64,000 nucleotides of DNA from Styela clava (GCF_964204865.1 NC_135252.1:19675383-19739382); one strand, 5' to 3'; numbered from the stretch's first letter, positions 24,201 to 35,529 are shown. The notes: generated from the sequence alone by a model not told the origin. Numbers and translations: made by a program.

Positions 24201-27200
24201 TTTTTTTATTTTTTTTTTTATTCTGTATTTATTGACTTAATTTTAACTACTTTGGTTATTTTCCATTGATTTTAGCTTACCGGTAATTAAAATTATTCAT
24301 ATTTCCTTGTTCTGCTCCACCTAATGTGTTATTGTAATATATTTGAACTATGGTAATTTAACCGTTTTAAAATTCATAATTGATTTCCTATCAGGCTATT
24401 ACTTATGTAAAATTCTTTCATTAATTTAGTCTTTGACATAATTTAGGGGGGAGATTGGAGGGAGTTGTTTAATTGTGAGCTATTCCTATCATGTACAATA
24501 AATCAGAGGTTAGAATGGCATTTTCATGTTTAACCCCTAGGTTGCAGGAAAGATGATAAGACGGCTAAATCATACGCCATACCACGACCTCTCATCCGGT
24601 TACCATTCCGTATTGGGTATAGGAATAGCTATTTGTTTCAGATGCATGGACTTGATGAAACAACCCTGCGATGGTGAAGAGGCTGGTGCGGTGGTGTGGC
24701 TCATCGTGCTAAGCGTTAGAAATACGCTCGTCACCGCACCTCTGATTACTCTGCATGTGTTCGCAGGTTTGAATCCCATGTGGGGATGGTCATGTGCGAG
24801 AGGATTGCTGGACTCCTCGTCGCCATAGGGTGGTTCACGTAACCGCTGGACGGTTGCGGCATCCTCCACCATCAAGTCCATGCTTCCGAAAACAAATAAC
24901 TAACTAATTCCATACCCTACATGGAATGGTCACCAGACGAGAGGCCGTGGTTCGTCATATGGTTAAGCCGTCTTATCGACTTTTCTCTTCCCCGGGATAA
25001 ATATGTAAATTCTAAATCCTGTCTTCTTACGCCCAATTATGCAATAGCAAGTGCAATAGCAATCATGTTCTTGTTAATGTTTGGATTCTGCCTGTCTCGC
25101 TCCATTGCTTATAAATGTTGAATGTGATGAATTTATTAGGTCCAGGCAAACAAATGTATGAAATCACAATTCAAAGGTAATTTAGCTAGGAATGCTTTGA
25201 TCCCATATATTCGATCTGCTGTGATTGTAAATTTCAGTAGCCAGTGTAAGTAATTGTATGTCTTGACATATTCCAGATTATTTGTGAGAAATATTTTGAA
25301 TGTATTTGGTTAGAACATTTATCTCCCTTTAATAAGATTTTTTAAAAGCTTTGCCTGGCATCTGTGATGTTTATTGGTTTAGATAAAATCAAATTAGCAA
25401 ATTCAACAATAATAAGTACACATGATATTTGTGAATACTGTTTTATTAATGTTAAATTTGCTAATATCATGATAGACATATTATGTCTATAAGGAAATTC
25501 TCTATAAAACACATCAAATTAAGTATCATTATTGATGAGTTTCTTATGAGCTATATTCCTCAGGCATCTCTGCCAGTGCCACTACCGCAATGTTGCAGTT
25601 GCAGAATTGCAAAGATTGAATTGTGAAGAAAGCACATAAAATTAAGAGTTGTTTTCAGAATAAGGCATTGTATCACCTTTGAACCATTATCTTCACCAAT
25701 GGTTTCCAACCTTTTCCGTTGGATTCCTCTCTTCCTCTATTTTGGAACTCTTTAGGCAAAATCCACTTCTTTTATTGTCTTTAATTTACCCTTAGCTAGT
25801 AATATGCGCTGGCTGTACTCACGCTTTCACACAACTTAACAGTTGTTCCCAAACTGCGGGGGGTTACAGGCTGTGTATTGATTTACTATGGCCGCCGAAC
25901 CTGAGTGAAATAGTTTACCACTTTTTATTTTCTAGATACCTCCAATCGTTACGTTATTATCACCGTTTAAACACGTGTACATTCATAACAATTTAGGTGT
26001 CTGAGGTGTCTCAATTATACATATCGGTATATGCCACTTGCGGGCGCTTCCGTCCCTGGCTCGCGAATATCCTCCATCTTTTAATTTTTGCCTGCAGTCA
26101 ATATACTTTGGGTACCACTGGTTTAAGTAGTTCATATGTGAATGAAAAACAATTATAATAATAATAATAAAGAATATTAGTACCACAGCAAATACTAATC
26201 AAAATTCCTCCCCAAAAAGACAAAACTTCCTCATGGTTGGGAAACGTTTACCGACACCAGGGGTATGAAACCTGCGGCCCCAAGGCCAAATGCGGCCATA
26301 AAAAAAAATTTATACGGCCAACGAGAAGTGCCAATTTTGAATGATGTACAGCTCGCGAAACAAAGTTTCAGCTAAATTTAATTTGGTATTTTGTGTTGCG
26401 AAGCCAATGTATGACTTTACATTGCCGTGACAGCTAACTTATGCCAACAACACATGTCATAATTCAAAAGATCAATAACCACTGTTTTTGTGTTTGAACT
26501 ACTAGGTAGCTTATGTTAAAGAAAGGTGTGGATTGCGGTTTCAGCTCGCAGTTATTTCTATCTGACCCTCCTGTGTTAGAGGTTGCACACCCTAGACCTA
26601 CACCATTCATTTTTTTTTATTTTCTTGCTTTGTTTTTTAAATAATATCTGTTTGTTTGTTTGGATTGAAATTATGAAAATCCGTCATAATTAAAAAAAAC
26701 TCTTATTTTTCATCCAGGAGATAACTGATGATGGAATTCAACTTCTTTGTAAAGGATGTTGCTTACTTGAGTCAGTTAATCTATCTGATATCACAAATCT
26801 ACAGGTGAGATTTATTCTTAAGTTTGTGGGATTTGATGGAGAATTTTATGGTCTGTGCGAAACCTTTTTGGTGCTTGCAGTAATGAGTAGAACTGTAGAA
26901 ATTTCAGTAATAGCCTGAATTGAAATGATCTAATATTTTGGGTATTATGAAATAATATTTTGGAATGTGAAATTTCTTTCTTACGGAACCACAGCCGAAC
27001 ATTTGCTGTGACTTCTTCCGACTTTCCCTGTCCTCCATTTCCTGAGCAAAATTCTCCCTTGGTATTCCAATGTCCTGTGCAAATTGATCAATATATGTGC
27101 GTTGCTGTCTACCCATGCTCCTCTTCCCATCTCCTTCCCTCCGCTAGCCTGTGGGAGACCCCTTGGCAAGGTCTAGTACCCACTTAGCACCCCCATACGA

Positions 27201-30200
27201 GGCACATAAACTGACATGGAACTCACGGGTGTCAGTATAGTCAAATTGGGCACACAGCAACAAACATCTATAATGGTCAATTAGACACTAGGCTGTGCAG
27301 ATGATCATGGCAGATGGTGACAATAGGCAGGCAAAAATGCGAGAGGAGTTGCGACCTTGTAACTTGAGAGCAAACAGAAAAATATTGCTATGCTATATTC
27401 TAGTAGGCCCATATTGTAAATTTGGTTAGAAATGTGTGCAAATTATTGTGTTCATGAAGAATTGGATTTGGTAATTGTTTTCCAATTTTTTTTAATGTCA
27501 GAAGTTATATGAAGTCTATTTATCTGTGGCCATCAGATAATATCATATTATATAGAATAAAGAATTTCAATATCTTGTCTTTTACAGATTTCTGCGTAAT
27601 TTACAAAGGTCCCTGCTGAACTAGGCATTTAGCCTTCGTATCCATATTTTTGAGAATTGTAGCTAAATTAGAATTTGTTTCCCTTTGAACAGGACGAATC
27701 TCTTCGGGCGTTATCGCTATATTGTAATAAACTTCAAACACTACAAGTAGCTCACTGCACACAACTCACTGATGCTGGATTTGTTACATTAGCTAAAGTA
27801 AGTTTGGTAATTTTCTAGATTTTACAAAAATTAATATTTCTCATGCAAGTCTGTGATAAATCGAGAAGCAATGTTTAATATTGCAATGCTATTTATTCTA
27901 AAGTTATTGTCACGTTTTTGAGAGGCTATGCTGATATATGCGGTTGTTTTGGTGTATTTAATGGTATGTGCCATGGGATGTTAAGTGCTAATCAATGATG
28001 AATATTGAAATTTCGATAAAATAATTATTGCAAAGAAATAGACGTTTGAGCTGGTATATAAAAATAAAAGTAAAGCAATATTCACCTGTCACCAAAATAT
28101 TTCAATAACAAGTTACAGAATTTCAAAAATTCATGTTTTTCTCGTTTTCCTAAAGCAGCTTTCTAGAGTTGATCTGTTTTGCCCATATTCCAAATCTACA
28201 GTAGATGACTATAACCTAGTTCTCATTATGACACTTTTTGTTTTATGGAGTTCAAATCATATATTTATACCTTTTTAATATTCTAGAATTGTCCAGATCT
28301 CCAGCGGATGGATTTAGAAGAATGTATTCATGTATCAAATACAACGTTACGACATCTTGCTACTCATTGCCCTGATATTACTGAATTGGTAAGAACACTA
28401 CCTAATTTAAATCCTATATGTGGTGTTAGGTATGATTACACCTATGGACATGGCGATTTCAAAAACTTCAGCGCAGTATAGAATCTAGGCATGATGGTCT
28501 AATCCATGGGTTCTTAACTTTTTTTTCTGTTGAGTACCCCCCCGAAAGTCACGAAACAATCAACGCGAACCCCCAATAATCAGACCCCAAACAAAGTTGT
28601 GATATATTGACTGACAATTTGTTGCAACGACAATTTATTGACCAACTGCTGTAATTAAATTAAATATTCGTGTTGATGTTATTGCTCTTGTCCTCCACCC
28701 AACTAATGAATTCTTGAAATCTCTTTCTCAATGCTTGCAGCACATTGTCTTTCTAGATTTCACAGTTTGGCTGAAAAGCCGTGCATTTCACATTGTTGCG
28801 TCACAATCACAACAACGCTAGATCAGGGAAAATTTACGCTGAGTTTCAATTTGCATTCATTTTCATCTGGTAGTTACTTAGTTTTCCTTTGTTAAAAGAT
28901 ATTGAAAAAATAAAAAAACGTGACTGCCATCCATGATTGTTGTAAACTGCTTGTCTGAGGAAGTCGGATTTTGGTCAGACGAAACGTTACATAAATACAT
29001 TTGTGTGTGCAGCGGCCAGCAATACTCTTGATTTGCATATTATGGTATTTTTATTCCTGCTACAGCATTCTTTCATTATACATATGCATACAAATCTCTT
29101 GTTCAAAGCCCAATGCCTACAAATTACCCAGAGTTTGATAAATCAGGTTTACAGTGCCGAACTGGGAATATATTGGTTATTCCTAAAAAATAGCAGCCCA
29201 AATGTGGTTTCTTGCACAATCCTTTATTGTTGTGATGTCGTTGAAGCCTTATATGGGAAATTTTCCTTTTTCAGACACTATCTCACTGCGAACTGATCAC
29301 AGATGAAGGAATAAGAGAACTCGGATCAGGAACTTGTGCAACTGAAAAACTCAAAATTCTTGAACTTGATAATTGTCCTCTTATTACTGATTATAGTCTT
29401 GATCATCTTATGAGTTGCCAGGTGCATTTTTCTTTATTTCTCTCTGCACAAATGGATTTATTTGAAAAAAAAACATTTTATTTCTTTGGTGGCCAAAACT
29501 GGATAATTATATTATATATTTGTGTATTACCTAAGGCAGACAGTCCACTTACCTAAGGCAGACAGTCTCCGAACTCGTAATAGGACTAAAATAAGGAAAA
29601 TCAGAATAAAATTATGGGTCTATGGCCCAACTCTACCCTGGTACACATACTTCGGGAGTACCCGATTTACTGTTTTGAATATTTCACTCTTCCAGTTTCA
29701 CAGTAAGATGTCAAAAAGACAAATTAAATTGAAAAATTTTAAAATCGGTCTTAAAATCACCCACGACACAGGGTAGTTTCTTTGCTTCCGCCACTACTAT
29801 TCAAGATCATGTATACAAAATAATTACTTGGATTACTATTCTCATACCTGACTTGTATTGGTAACTGGACAAGAGGTAGTGGTTCACCTCATGATTATGC
29901 TGTCATATCCACTTTCCTCTCCCGTTTGATAAATATGATATTCCTAATCATGTGTCTCCTCTTCCAAGGAAATATAATGAATAATTTTCTGACCATCTTA
30001 ATTTTAATTTTATTTTTCTTTCAAATACAGCAGTATTTTCTGTAACAATATTCATTGGACTAAATAGAGCTAACTAATGTTTAATTCATTTTATCACAGA
30101 ATCTTGAAAGAATTGAACTTTACGATTGTCAATTGATAACAAGAGCTGGAATTAAAAGATTGAAGGTAAGACGATATATGCATGCTGTGCATACTATATC

Positions 30201-33200
30201 AGATAATGGTTTTCTTCCTCAGGCATACACGAAAATATGATTGCCTAGTTTGATCCGAACAGCTTTTGATTGATTTTTTTGATGCATGGTGACTTTTTTT
30301 GTAAAATTAATATGGAAAAAGCATGACTGGAGAATCTGTGACTCTGATTTCTGTTTCTGCTTGTGCATCGAGCTGCGTGGTACAATCTGTGGTCTTCAAC
30401 CAAATTTTGTTTTTGAAAGATAGTATTTATTAAGAGCCTTCAATCCTGAAAATTTGTAGATATTGAATGCCTCACTTGATGTATTCAAATTTTCTTCCTC
30501 AGTATGTCTACCTTTAAAGAAAAGTTTGATTTATCATCCAAGATATTTTGCGACTTTTCGTGGATAGCCATTGATTGATTGCATGAGTAGACATTGAACA
30601 AATCACTACCAATCACAGCATGTCTGTTGCATGTTACCGCATTTATATTCTCAGAAATTCCACTGCCTAAAAATCTGTTTTTGACTCTGAATATAGATAT
30701 ATATAAGGATCAAACCAGATTTATCTGGACAGTGTCAATTCACTGGGGTAATATTTTAGAAACGTTTGTTCAAGTTTTCTTCCTAAACTGCAATATGATT
30801 CTTGCATGCTGCATGTAGTCTTTGGAGCTTGCCTTATTTTTTCAATTAATCAAAAAGAAATTTGATTTTTTTAATTATGCTTCCTGGCATTTTAATAAAA
30901 GCACTTCCCTAACTATGCCCACTTACAACCCCATCGAACGACTCGGAACTCGCAAATCTTGAGACCTTGATTGGTATTGAACCCTTTTTAATGTCTGTAC
31001 CGGCTTAGTTGAACATCTTGTTGTGTGAGAATTAGTAACAAATCATAAACATAATCAGCCACAGACAACAGAAGAACATTTTAGCTACCGGTTTCAGTTA
31101 ATAAGAGTTATTCGCTACCCAGGCCATAGGCAATTAACTGCCAGTATATATTAGCCATCCTCGGTATATATATATTAAATTAAAACCATTTTAATTTTGA
31201 ACATTTGTTGAAGCTTTTTCATATTGTTGAGTAATATACAATTGGTTGGTTGAGTCTGTTTCATTCAATCAGTCAGCAATAAACTCTCCTCAAATTCTTT
31301 AATTCAAAAAAATTGTCCATGAATTTCTATTTTTATTTTATTATAATGTTTGTTTCGACTTCATGAAGAGGTGAAAAACAGACTAAAAAATACATAGTGA
31401 AATAATAATAAGAGTTATTTATTCAAGAATTCAGTTTCCATAAAATTTCTGTTTGCCAAGTTGGTATGATTTGTAAAATAGGCCCATTGCTTATAGTGAA
31501 TTTCTGCATAAATAGGAGCTGTTGTGCTTGTATCTGTATTATCTTTAGCGTGGAGCATGTTTAAGAGTTCATGCTGTACGTTCAAAAATCCTATAACCTC
31601 TTCAAATTTTAATACCATTTTCATCAACTTACTTATGCGAAATTGGGTTTGCCACACTAGTACACGTATACTTCATGCTGTATGTTCACAGATTTTATAA
31701 CCCTCCTTAAGTCCTTACAATTGTCAACATGTATGGAATGTATCAAATTATGGGTTAAATATATGCGCAAGTAACAAAAATGTGGGTTATGTTAGTTACT
31801 CTTCTAATTTTAATGCCATTTTCATCAATGTATTTATGCGGAATTGGGATTCCCACACTAGTACGCGAAAAGACAAAAGCTTGGAACCAGCTTAACTGTA
31901 AATGCGATTTACGATGTGCATTATACAACACAAAACCTCGAATTAAACATCTTGTCAGGTGTCAGCTAAAAACAACTACACTAATAGAAAGAACAACAAA
32001 TTTTCCTTGCTTTTAAAAACTATTTCATTATTTACGTTACATTTACGTAATTTCACGATTGGTGAAAATATATCTTCGCATTTTCAACGTGTTTTTTTAA
32101 ATAGGACATATTTTTCACATTACTATCTGTTATTTGTACCTTATTGTTAGTTAGTTGTTTTTGAGGTGGGGCACGAAACTTGATAAATTCTAAAAAAGTT
32201 TGAGAACCACTGTTCTAGAGTACAAAGGAAGTATAGGTGAACAATTATGAATGTCAAACCACTATTGACATGTTGTGTTCTTAACTTTTAGATGTTCTTA
32301 TTGTTTACTAATCTGGATCTAATTTTGTTAGACTGATTTTTCGTTTTGTTTTATTTTCTTTTATGTTACAATGGAAATCACTGTCGTCTTGGCAACACTT
32401 CTCTGCTACAAACGTCTTCGTCTGAAATGGTCACCGCTTTGATGAACTTGATTGCTGTTTTGCATGATTTTGTGCTGCTGTTTTTGTGTTTATGATCTTT
32501 TTTTTGTTGCATGTGCTGTCCATATTCATTTGTATTTTCTGTCTCATATCTAATTGTAGAGCCATTTAAGACATGTAAAAATCCATGCTTATTTTGCACC
32601 TCACACCCCTCCCCCATCTGTGAGACCACCACCTCAGCACCGAAGATTGTGTCCCCAATGCAGATGTGCTGTTTTGTAATAACAGGGACTCCTTTTGTAC
32701 TTGGAGTTTAGCTGTAAACCTGTAGATTTTTTATTCATAATGTTGTAGTTCTGTCTAAGGGAATTTTTTACCATAAACAGACTGGGCCAAAAATGTAGCA
32801 ACAGTACTTTTGACCCACTCCTATATATGACATTACCAGTGGGTCATAAATTTTCTGGAGAGTTGTCAATGACCGTAATTGAGCTTTTCTTGACGATAGC
32901 TTTTTGTAATTGTGTGTTTTTATTAATACAACTAGTTTTTACCATATAATTTTCATATTCCTATCATAATAATCTTGTTTTTATTTAGATTGATTTCGAA
33001 AACTTATTTCGATTACTGCTTTTTTTACATAATATTTCGAGCATGTCAAAGTTTTAAGTTTGCTAAATTATATAGAAATATATCGTTTGCATGAAAAATG
33101 CGGTGCCGCTATCAATCATGTCATTTGTGTGAAAATCATGTCATGCTTGCTCTAATATATAATATAAATACCGGTATCCACATCTTGAAAAAGAAAAACC

Positions 33201-33928
33201 AAAGTTTCTCATGTACCAATATTCCTTTACCAGATTTGGTTGAATTTGTTTTATGCTTACTGATTTGCACTTCCAAAGAAAGCTTATACTGAAACTCTAC
33301 TAGTGCTTTAAAATAGAAAAAAACGTTTTCCCTTTTTTTTATAAATTTCTCCTTGATTATCCACATATTGATCAGATTTGATAAAGATGTGTGATTGTCT
33401 ACATCAAACATAGCTGTCATAGCTCATTCATGTACACAACAAGCTCATGCATTGCATCGATTAAATTGGCAATTCAAATTTTATTTCAAATGCATAATGG
33501 TATGTACAGCGAAAAGTAAATATATTGATTGAAAGTTTGGGAACCACTGGAACAGAGCATACGCTGTGGCAAATGTGTCCCAGATTATAAGTCATTTAAA
33601 GATGTCTTGATACTTCGGGAACACTGATTTTTTCTGAGTAGTTTTATTTAAAAAATTCTGGCCACATTTTCTCATACTATCCTTTGAAAATAGGTCCCCT
33701 CCCAGATCATAAATCACTGAATATGTATTGATACTTTGGGAACACTGATTTTTTCAGAGTAGTATTATTTTAAAAAAATCCTGGCTACATTTTCTTGTAC
33801 TACTTTATCAGAATCATCTACCAAGACTACGTGTCCAAGCATATTTTGCTCCTCATTCGCCTCCCCCTGATATTGCTCGTGCACGTCCATACAGAAGGAG
33901 ATATTGTAGATGCTGCACTATTTTGTGA
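15241..33928 (+). CDS. FBXL20/FBXL2-like: F-box/leucine-rich-repeat protein, FBXL2/FBXL20 type, with CaaX box
   Basis: Thirteen exons with GT/AG borders and matching phases: 15241-15429, 16248-16358, 18199-18282, 20299-20462, 21808-21903, 22806-22932, 23053-23127, 26718-26804, 27693-27797, 28287-28388, 29275-29421, 30100-30165 and 33812-33928. The product is 489 residues. Residues 1-63 are a basic, Ser-rich extension (MLKSLRKRRLRKVR) unlike the short vertebrate N-terminus; an in-frame TGA lies directly before this ATG. The F-box spans about 74-116 (INKKLPKELLLRIFSFLD, LCRCAQ, NTLALDGSNW). A full series of cysteine-type leucine-rich repeats follows (CGGFLKTLSLKGC, LDISWCDKVTD, VAHCTQLTDAGF, SHCELITDEGI, IELYDCQLITRAGIKRL). 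The tail HAYFAP-like segment ends RCCTIL, a CaaX with Leu that favours geranylgeranylation. By family knowledge it is a substrate adaptor of SKP1-CUL1 ubiquitin ligases, held at membranes by the lipid. Intron borders, order and repeat number leave little doubt about identity; the 1:1 relation to FBXL2 or FBXL20 is not resolved. Confidence 0.95.
15964..16176 (+). mobile_element. Inverted-repeat MITE, GAAGTATGTGTACC family
   Basis: A 213-bp copy in FBXL intron 1, from GGTACTCCCGTATTATGTG to GGTACACATACTTCT, plus orientation. It carries the shared interior (CCAGGTTAGGGTTAGGCC, AAGTGAATA, ACAACTTGATGTAAAATAGG). It ends about 70 bp before the exon 2 acceptor. Confidence 0.7.
17754..17969 (+). mobile_element. 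Inverted-repeat MITE with exact 8-bp target duplication
   Basis: A full-length 216-bp member of the family in FBXL intron 2. Ends are GGTTGGTACTCCTATAGTATG and, inverted, GGCACTCCAGAAGTATG. The flanks are AACAAACT on both sides (17746-17753 and 17970-17977). An 8-bp duplication suggests hAT-like mobilisation. No coding capacity. Confidence 0.8.
19393..19670. mobile_element. hAT-like MITE with exact 8-bp target duplication
   Basis: A 278-bp element in FBXL intron 3. The left end is CAGGGGTCACCAAACTAC and the right end AAGTTCGGTGACTCCTG. The perfect duplication GTTTAGAG lies at 19385-19392 and 19671-19678. It contains a short internal direct repeat (CGTCATTTTATCCGG twice near 19420-19457). Confidence 0.85.
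20539..21136. mobile_element. hAT-like element carrying a nested MITE
   Basis: The left end CAGGAGTGTGCAACCT and the right end AGGTTGCACTCCCCTG are inverted counterparts with GGCCC-rich subterminal sequence. The flanking 8-mers do not match well, so either the insertion is old or the borders are shifted by a base or two. Its middle is interrupted by the 236-bp element at 20675-20910. It lies in FBXL intron 4, starting about 75 bp after the exon 4 donor. Confidence 0.65.
20675..20910 (+). mobile_element. Long-armed inverted-repeat MITE with exact 8-bp target duplication
   Basis: A 236-bp element whose arms are about 40 bp: GCTCCCGAAGTATGCGAACC, then AAGATGGCGGACATCGGA at the left, with the inverted sequence at the right. 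The flanks are GTTGTTTG on both sides (20667-20674 and 20911-20918). The interior shares the CAGGTTAGGGTTAGGCC and CCTAACCCTAACCTG words of the shorter family members. The copy at 35530-35732 has the same long right arm. Confidence 0.85.
21531..21700 (+). repeat. Dispersed repeat, copy in FBXL intron
   Basis: About 170 bp matching 48562-48736, the copy inside the two-gene transposon. Shared words include CTAATGATTTGGTTTCT, ACTAACTACTTATCCTTCTT, TAGCAAGAGTAAAGATAACT and GCAAGACTCTTGAATCACT. A weaker partial relative is near 28985-29025. It has no coding capacity and its class is unknown. Confidence 0.65.
23829..23975. mobile_element. Short hAT-like MITE
   Basis: A 147-bp element with ends CAGGCATGGGCCAAG and CGATTTCCCCTG. 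The flanks are GTCTCAAC (23821-23828) and GTCTAAAC (23976-23983), 7 of 8 identical. GGCCCG-rich subterminal words on both sides support the hAT-like reading. Confidence 0.7.
24553..24655 (-). mobile_element. 3' part of a tRNA-derived SINE, inverted
   Basis: In minus orientation this matches the SINE's second half: the GATAAGACGGCT, ACCACGACCTCTCATCCGG, TTACCATTCC and ATGCATGGACTTGATG blocks. It abuts the plus-strand copy at 24687-25020 head to head, making a long imperfect inverted repeat. Confidence 0.65.
24687..25020 (+). mobile_element. tRNA-derived SINE, near full length
   Basis: Starts with a tRNA-like head (GTGCGGTGGTGTGGCTC as an A-box region; GCAGGTTTGAATCCC as the B box). It continues with the family body (GAGAGGATTGCTGGACTCCT, GGTTCACGTAACCGCTGG, CCATGCTTCCGAAAACAAA) and ends in GGGATAAATATGTAAATTCT. 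The same sequence recurs at 51060-51396 and 58723-59083. It would be transcribed by RNA polymerase III from its internal promoter and mobilised by a partner LINE. Changes in the head (CATCGTGCTAAGC) suggest this copy is older. Confidence 0.8.
25840..26120. mobile_element. Probable hAT-like MITE
   Basis: The left end CAGTTGTTCCCAAACTGCGG and the right end TTTGGGTACCACTG are inverted counterparts of the common hAT-like terminus. The target duplication is not clear. It may itself lie inside an older element, since CAATGGTTTCCAACC at 25698 and GGTTGGGAAACG near 26238 are also inverted relatives. Confidence 0.5.
26258..26595. mobile_element. hAT-like MITE with near-perfect 8-bp target duplication
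   Basis: A 338-bp element starting CAGGGGTATGAAACCTGCGG and ending GAGGTTGCACACCCTAG. The flanks are ACCGACAC (26250-26257) and ACCTACAC (26596-26603), 7 of 8 identical. It sits in FBXL intron 7, about 120 bp before exon 8. Confidence 0.75.
29530..29660 (-). mobile_element. Partial copy of the GAAGTATGTGTACC MITE family
   Basis: Only the right half is present in minus orientation: GCAGACAGTCTCCGAACTCG, AATAAGGAAAATCAGAATAA, then CCTGGTACACATACTTCGGG. The first part contains a small local duplication (CACTTACCTAAGGCAGACAGT). Confidence 0.6.
29860..29962 (+). mobile_element. Diverged 3' SINE fragment
   Basis: Resembles the SINE's second half: GGTAACTGGACAAGAGGTAGTGG, then CTTTCCTCTCCCGTTTGATAAATATGA. 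The tRNA-like head is absent. It lies in FBXL intron 11. Confidence 0.5.
32560..32679 (+). CDS. FBXL20/FBXL2-like: Alternative last exon of the FBXL gene, second CaaX tail
   Basis: After a good acceptor (CATATCTAATTGTAG) a 120-bp exon opens in phase 0, exactly the phase left by exon 12 (ends 30165). It encodes 39 residues and TAA. The segment reads SHLRHVKIHAYFAPHTPPPS and ends CPQCRCAVL. It is homologous to the tail from 33812-33928 (NHLPRLRVQAYFAPHSPPPD, ending CRCCTIL) and to the tails of vertebrate FBXL2/FBXL20. Its last four residues, CAVL, are also a CaaX box with Leu. Splicing 30165 to 32560 would give a 490-residue isoform. The exon has no internal donor, so it must be terminal. No canonical AATAAA follows closely, so its polyadenylation signal is unidentified. 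Function as a real alternative exon is inference from open frame, phase and conservation. Confidence 0.8.
   Translation, partial: SHLRHVKIHAYFAPHTPPPSVRPPPQHRRLCPQCRCAVL
33583..33811 (+). repeat. Tandem duplication covering the last 3' splice site
   Basis: Two copies of a ~122-bp block in the last FBXL intron share the words TTGATACTTCGGGAACACTG, TTTTTTCTGAGTAGT and TGGCCACATTTTCT (second copy slightly different). The second copy ends in the used acceptor at 33811. The first ends in CTTTGAAAATAG at 33693, an alternative AG. Confidence 0.7.
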
Positions 33929-33933
33929 ATAAA
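33928..33933 (+). promoter_or_regulatory. AATAAA hexamer overlapping the distal FBXL stop codon
   Basis: The stop TGA (33926-33928) runs directly into ATAAA, creating a canonical AATAAA. If used, cleavage would leave almost no 3' untranslated region. It may be coincidental, because no other evidence for cleavage here can be seen. Confidence 0.35.
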
Positions 33934-35529
33934 TCAAGACTATTATCGTGGATATTTCCAGTTTTAGGGTTTTGCCTATTTCTATCAGGTAGCATACATG
34001 ACAACATAATACATATTCTATCTGTATGTGGACTTTTAAAAAGTAAAAATAATTGTGTGTAAACATTTCAATTTTCTGGTATTTGAGATGAACATTGGTC
34101 CTGTATTCTTGTGTCTTTAATTTATTGAACTAATATTTTCAATACTTACTGGTGATAGAACATTACTTCTTTGGCCAAACATTTCATTGACTACTGGATT
34201 ATATGGCTTGGTCACATTGGCACTTGAATAGGATTATATTCATTCCAAAAGAAGCTTGTTGGGGGTACAAGCCTCTTTTGAACATGATAAACTTATCTTG
34301 GGACTTGGGGAATGATTATTTTCTATGGGGGTTTTTCATAACTTCTCTCCAACCAAAGGTCTCGGCAAGAAACTGCTGGTAGAAAAGCAATTTCTCAGTC
34401 GAGCTTTTTTTACCCTGAGTGAGGTGAACATGAGTTTTGAATCTGATGCTTTTGACCTGTGCCAACACAGTTGAGTCCAACAGGCGATCTTTTAATATTA
34501 CCTGTATGTGAAATTCTGCTAAGTCTCATATAAACTCACATCTCTGAGTCACTGGAGCCCCAGTATACTGTGTATGCGTAAAACATATGTATGTATCAGA
34601 AGTTTTAAATTTAAAAATTTGGTTAACTTGGGAGTTTCTCTAAATTTTACAGCTGTTTCTTTCAAATAGCCTACCTTTTGGGGCTAGAACAATAATGATC
34701 AGTTTAATATTTCATGTTCTCATATTGAGACAACAATGACATGTGCTTAATTTTTTTTTTTGAATCTTACAAATATTATTTTAGGCGATAATAGTGGAAA
34801 ACTTGTTACTTATGTATAAATTAGTTAGTTTTGTGCCTCATGCCTGACTAGCTATTCTGCTTTGAACTTTTTCTTTAAAAAGCCTACCCGGATCTTTTGT
34901 ACAAAGCCCATGTCACCAATGCAAAAATGTGAGATTTGAGGAAACATCCCCGCCTCGTTTAAAATAACAACTTAGTAATTAAATATTCAGTTAGTTTAGG
35001 GTTAGAAATGATTAAAATTTTGAATTTTCTGCGCAATCTGCATCCCTAACCTTAACCGGATAATTACTAATTTTCCTATTTTGAGCATTGGTGGGGGATT
35101 CGTACAAAAGATTCAGCCCACCCACCCCATAGTTTGATAATTATCTGTTTTCCTTGACTATTTGGAATGTTTTTCACCCCGTGTTGCCTCAAGGTTATCG
35201 GTACGTAAGAGTGATTTTGGTACGTACAGCAGAATATCATATAGCAGCATTAATTTTGCTGCATACTGCTCCCAAGTCCAATTACCTTGAAGTATTATTG
35301 GGTCTGGTCATATGTGGCAACTCTCATGGATCATGTGAAAATATATTCTGCCCTTAGGAATGTTTTTAGATCTATATTTTTGTTTGAGTATTTGTCAAAT
35401 CAAATTTTAGATTATGTTCAACACTTGGGTTACTGAGAATCTTTGATTAATATTGTTCCCGCCAAAGTCCATTTCACTTACTCCCATATTCAGCATAAAT
35501 ATCATCATGAAGCACCATATAAGCCTAAC

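Noticed and set aside
24687-24790. Functional tRNA gene
   Set aside because: A and B boxes are present, but the same head is attached to a ~330-bp body and tail in several copies; it is a SINE promoter, and the cloverleaf is not convincing.
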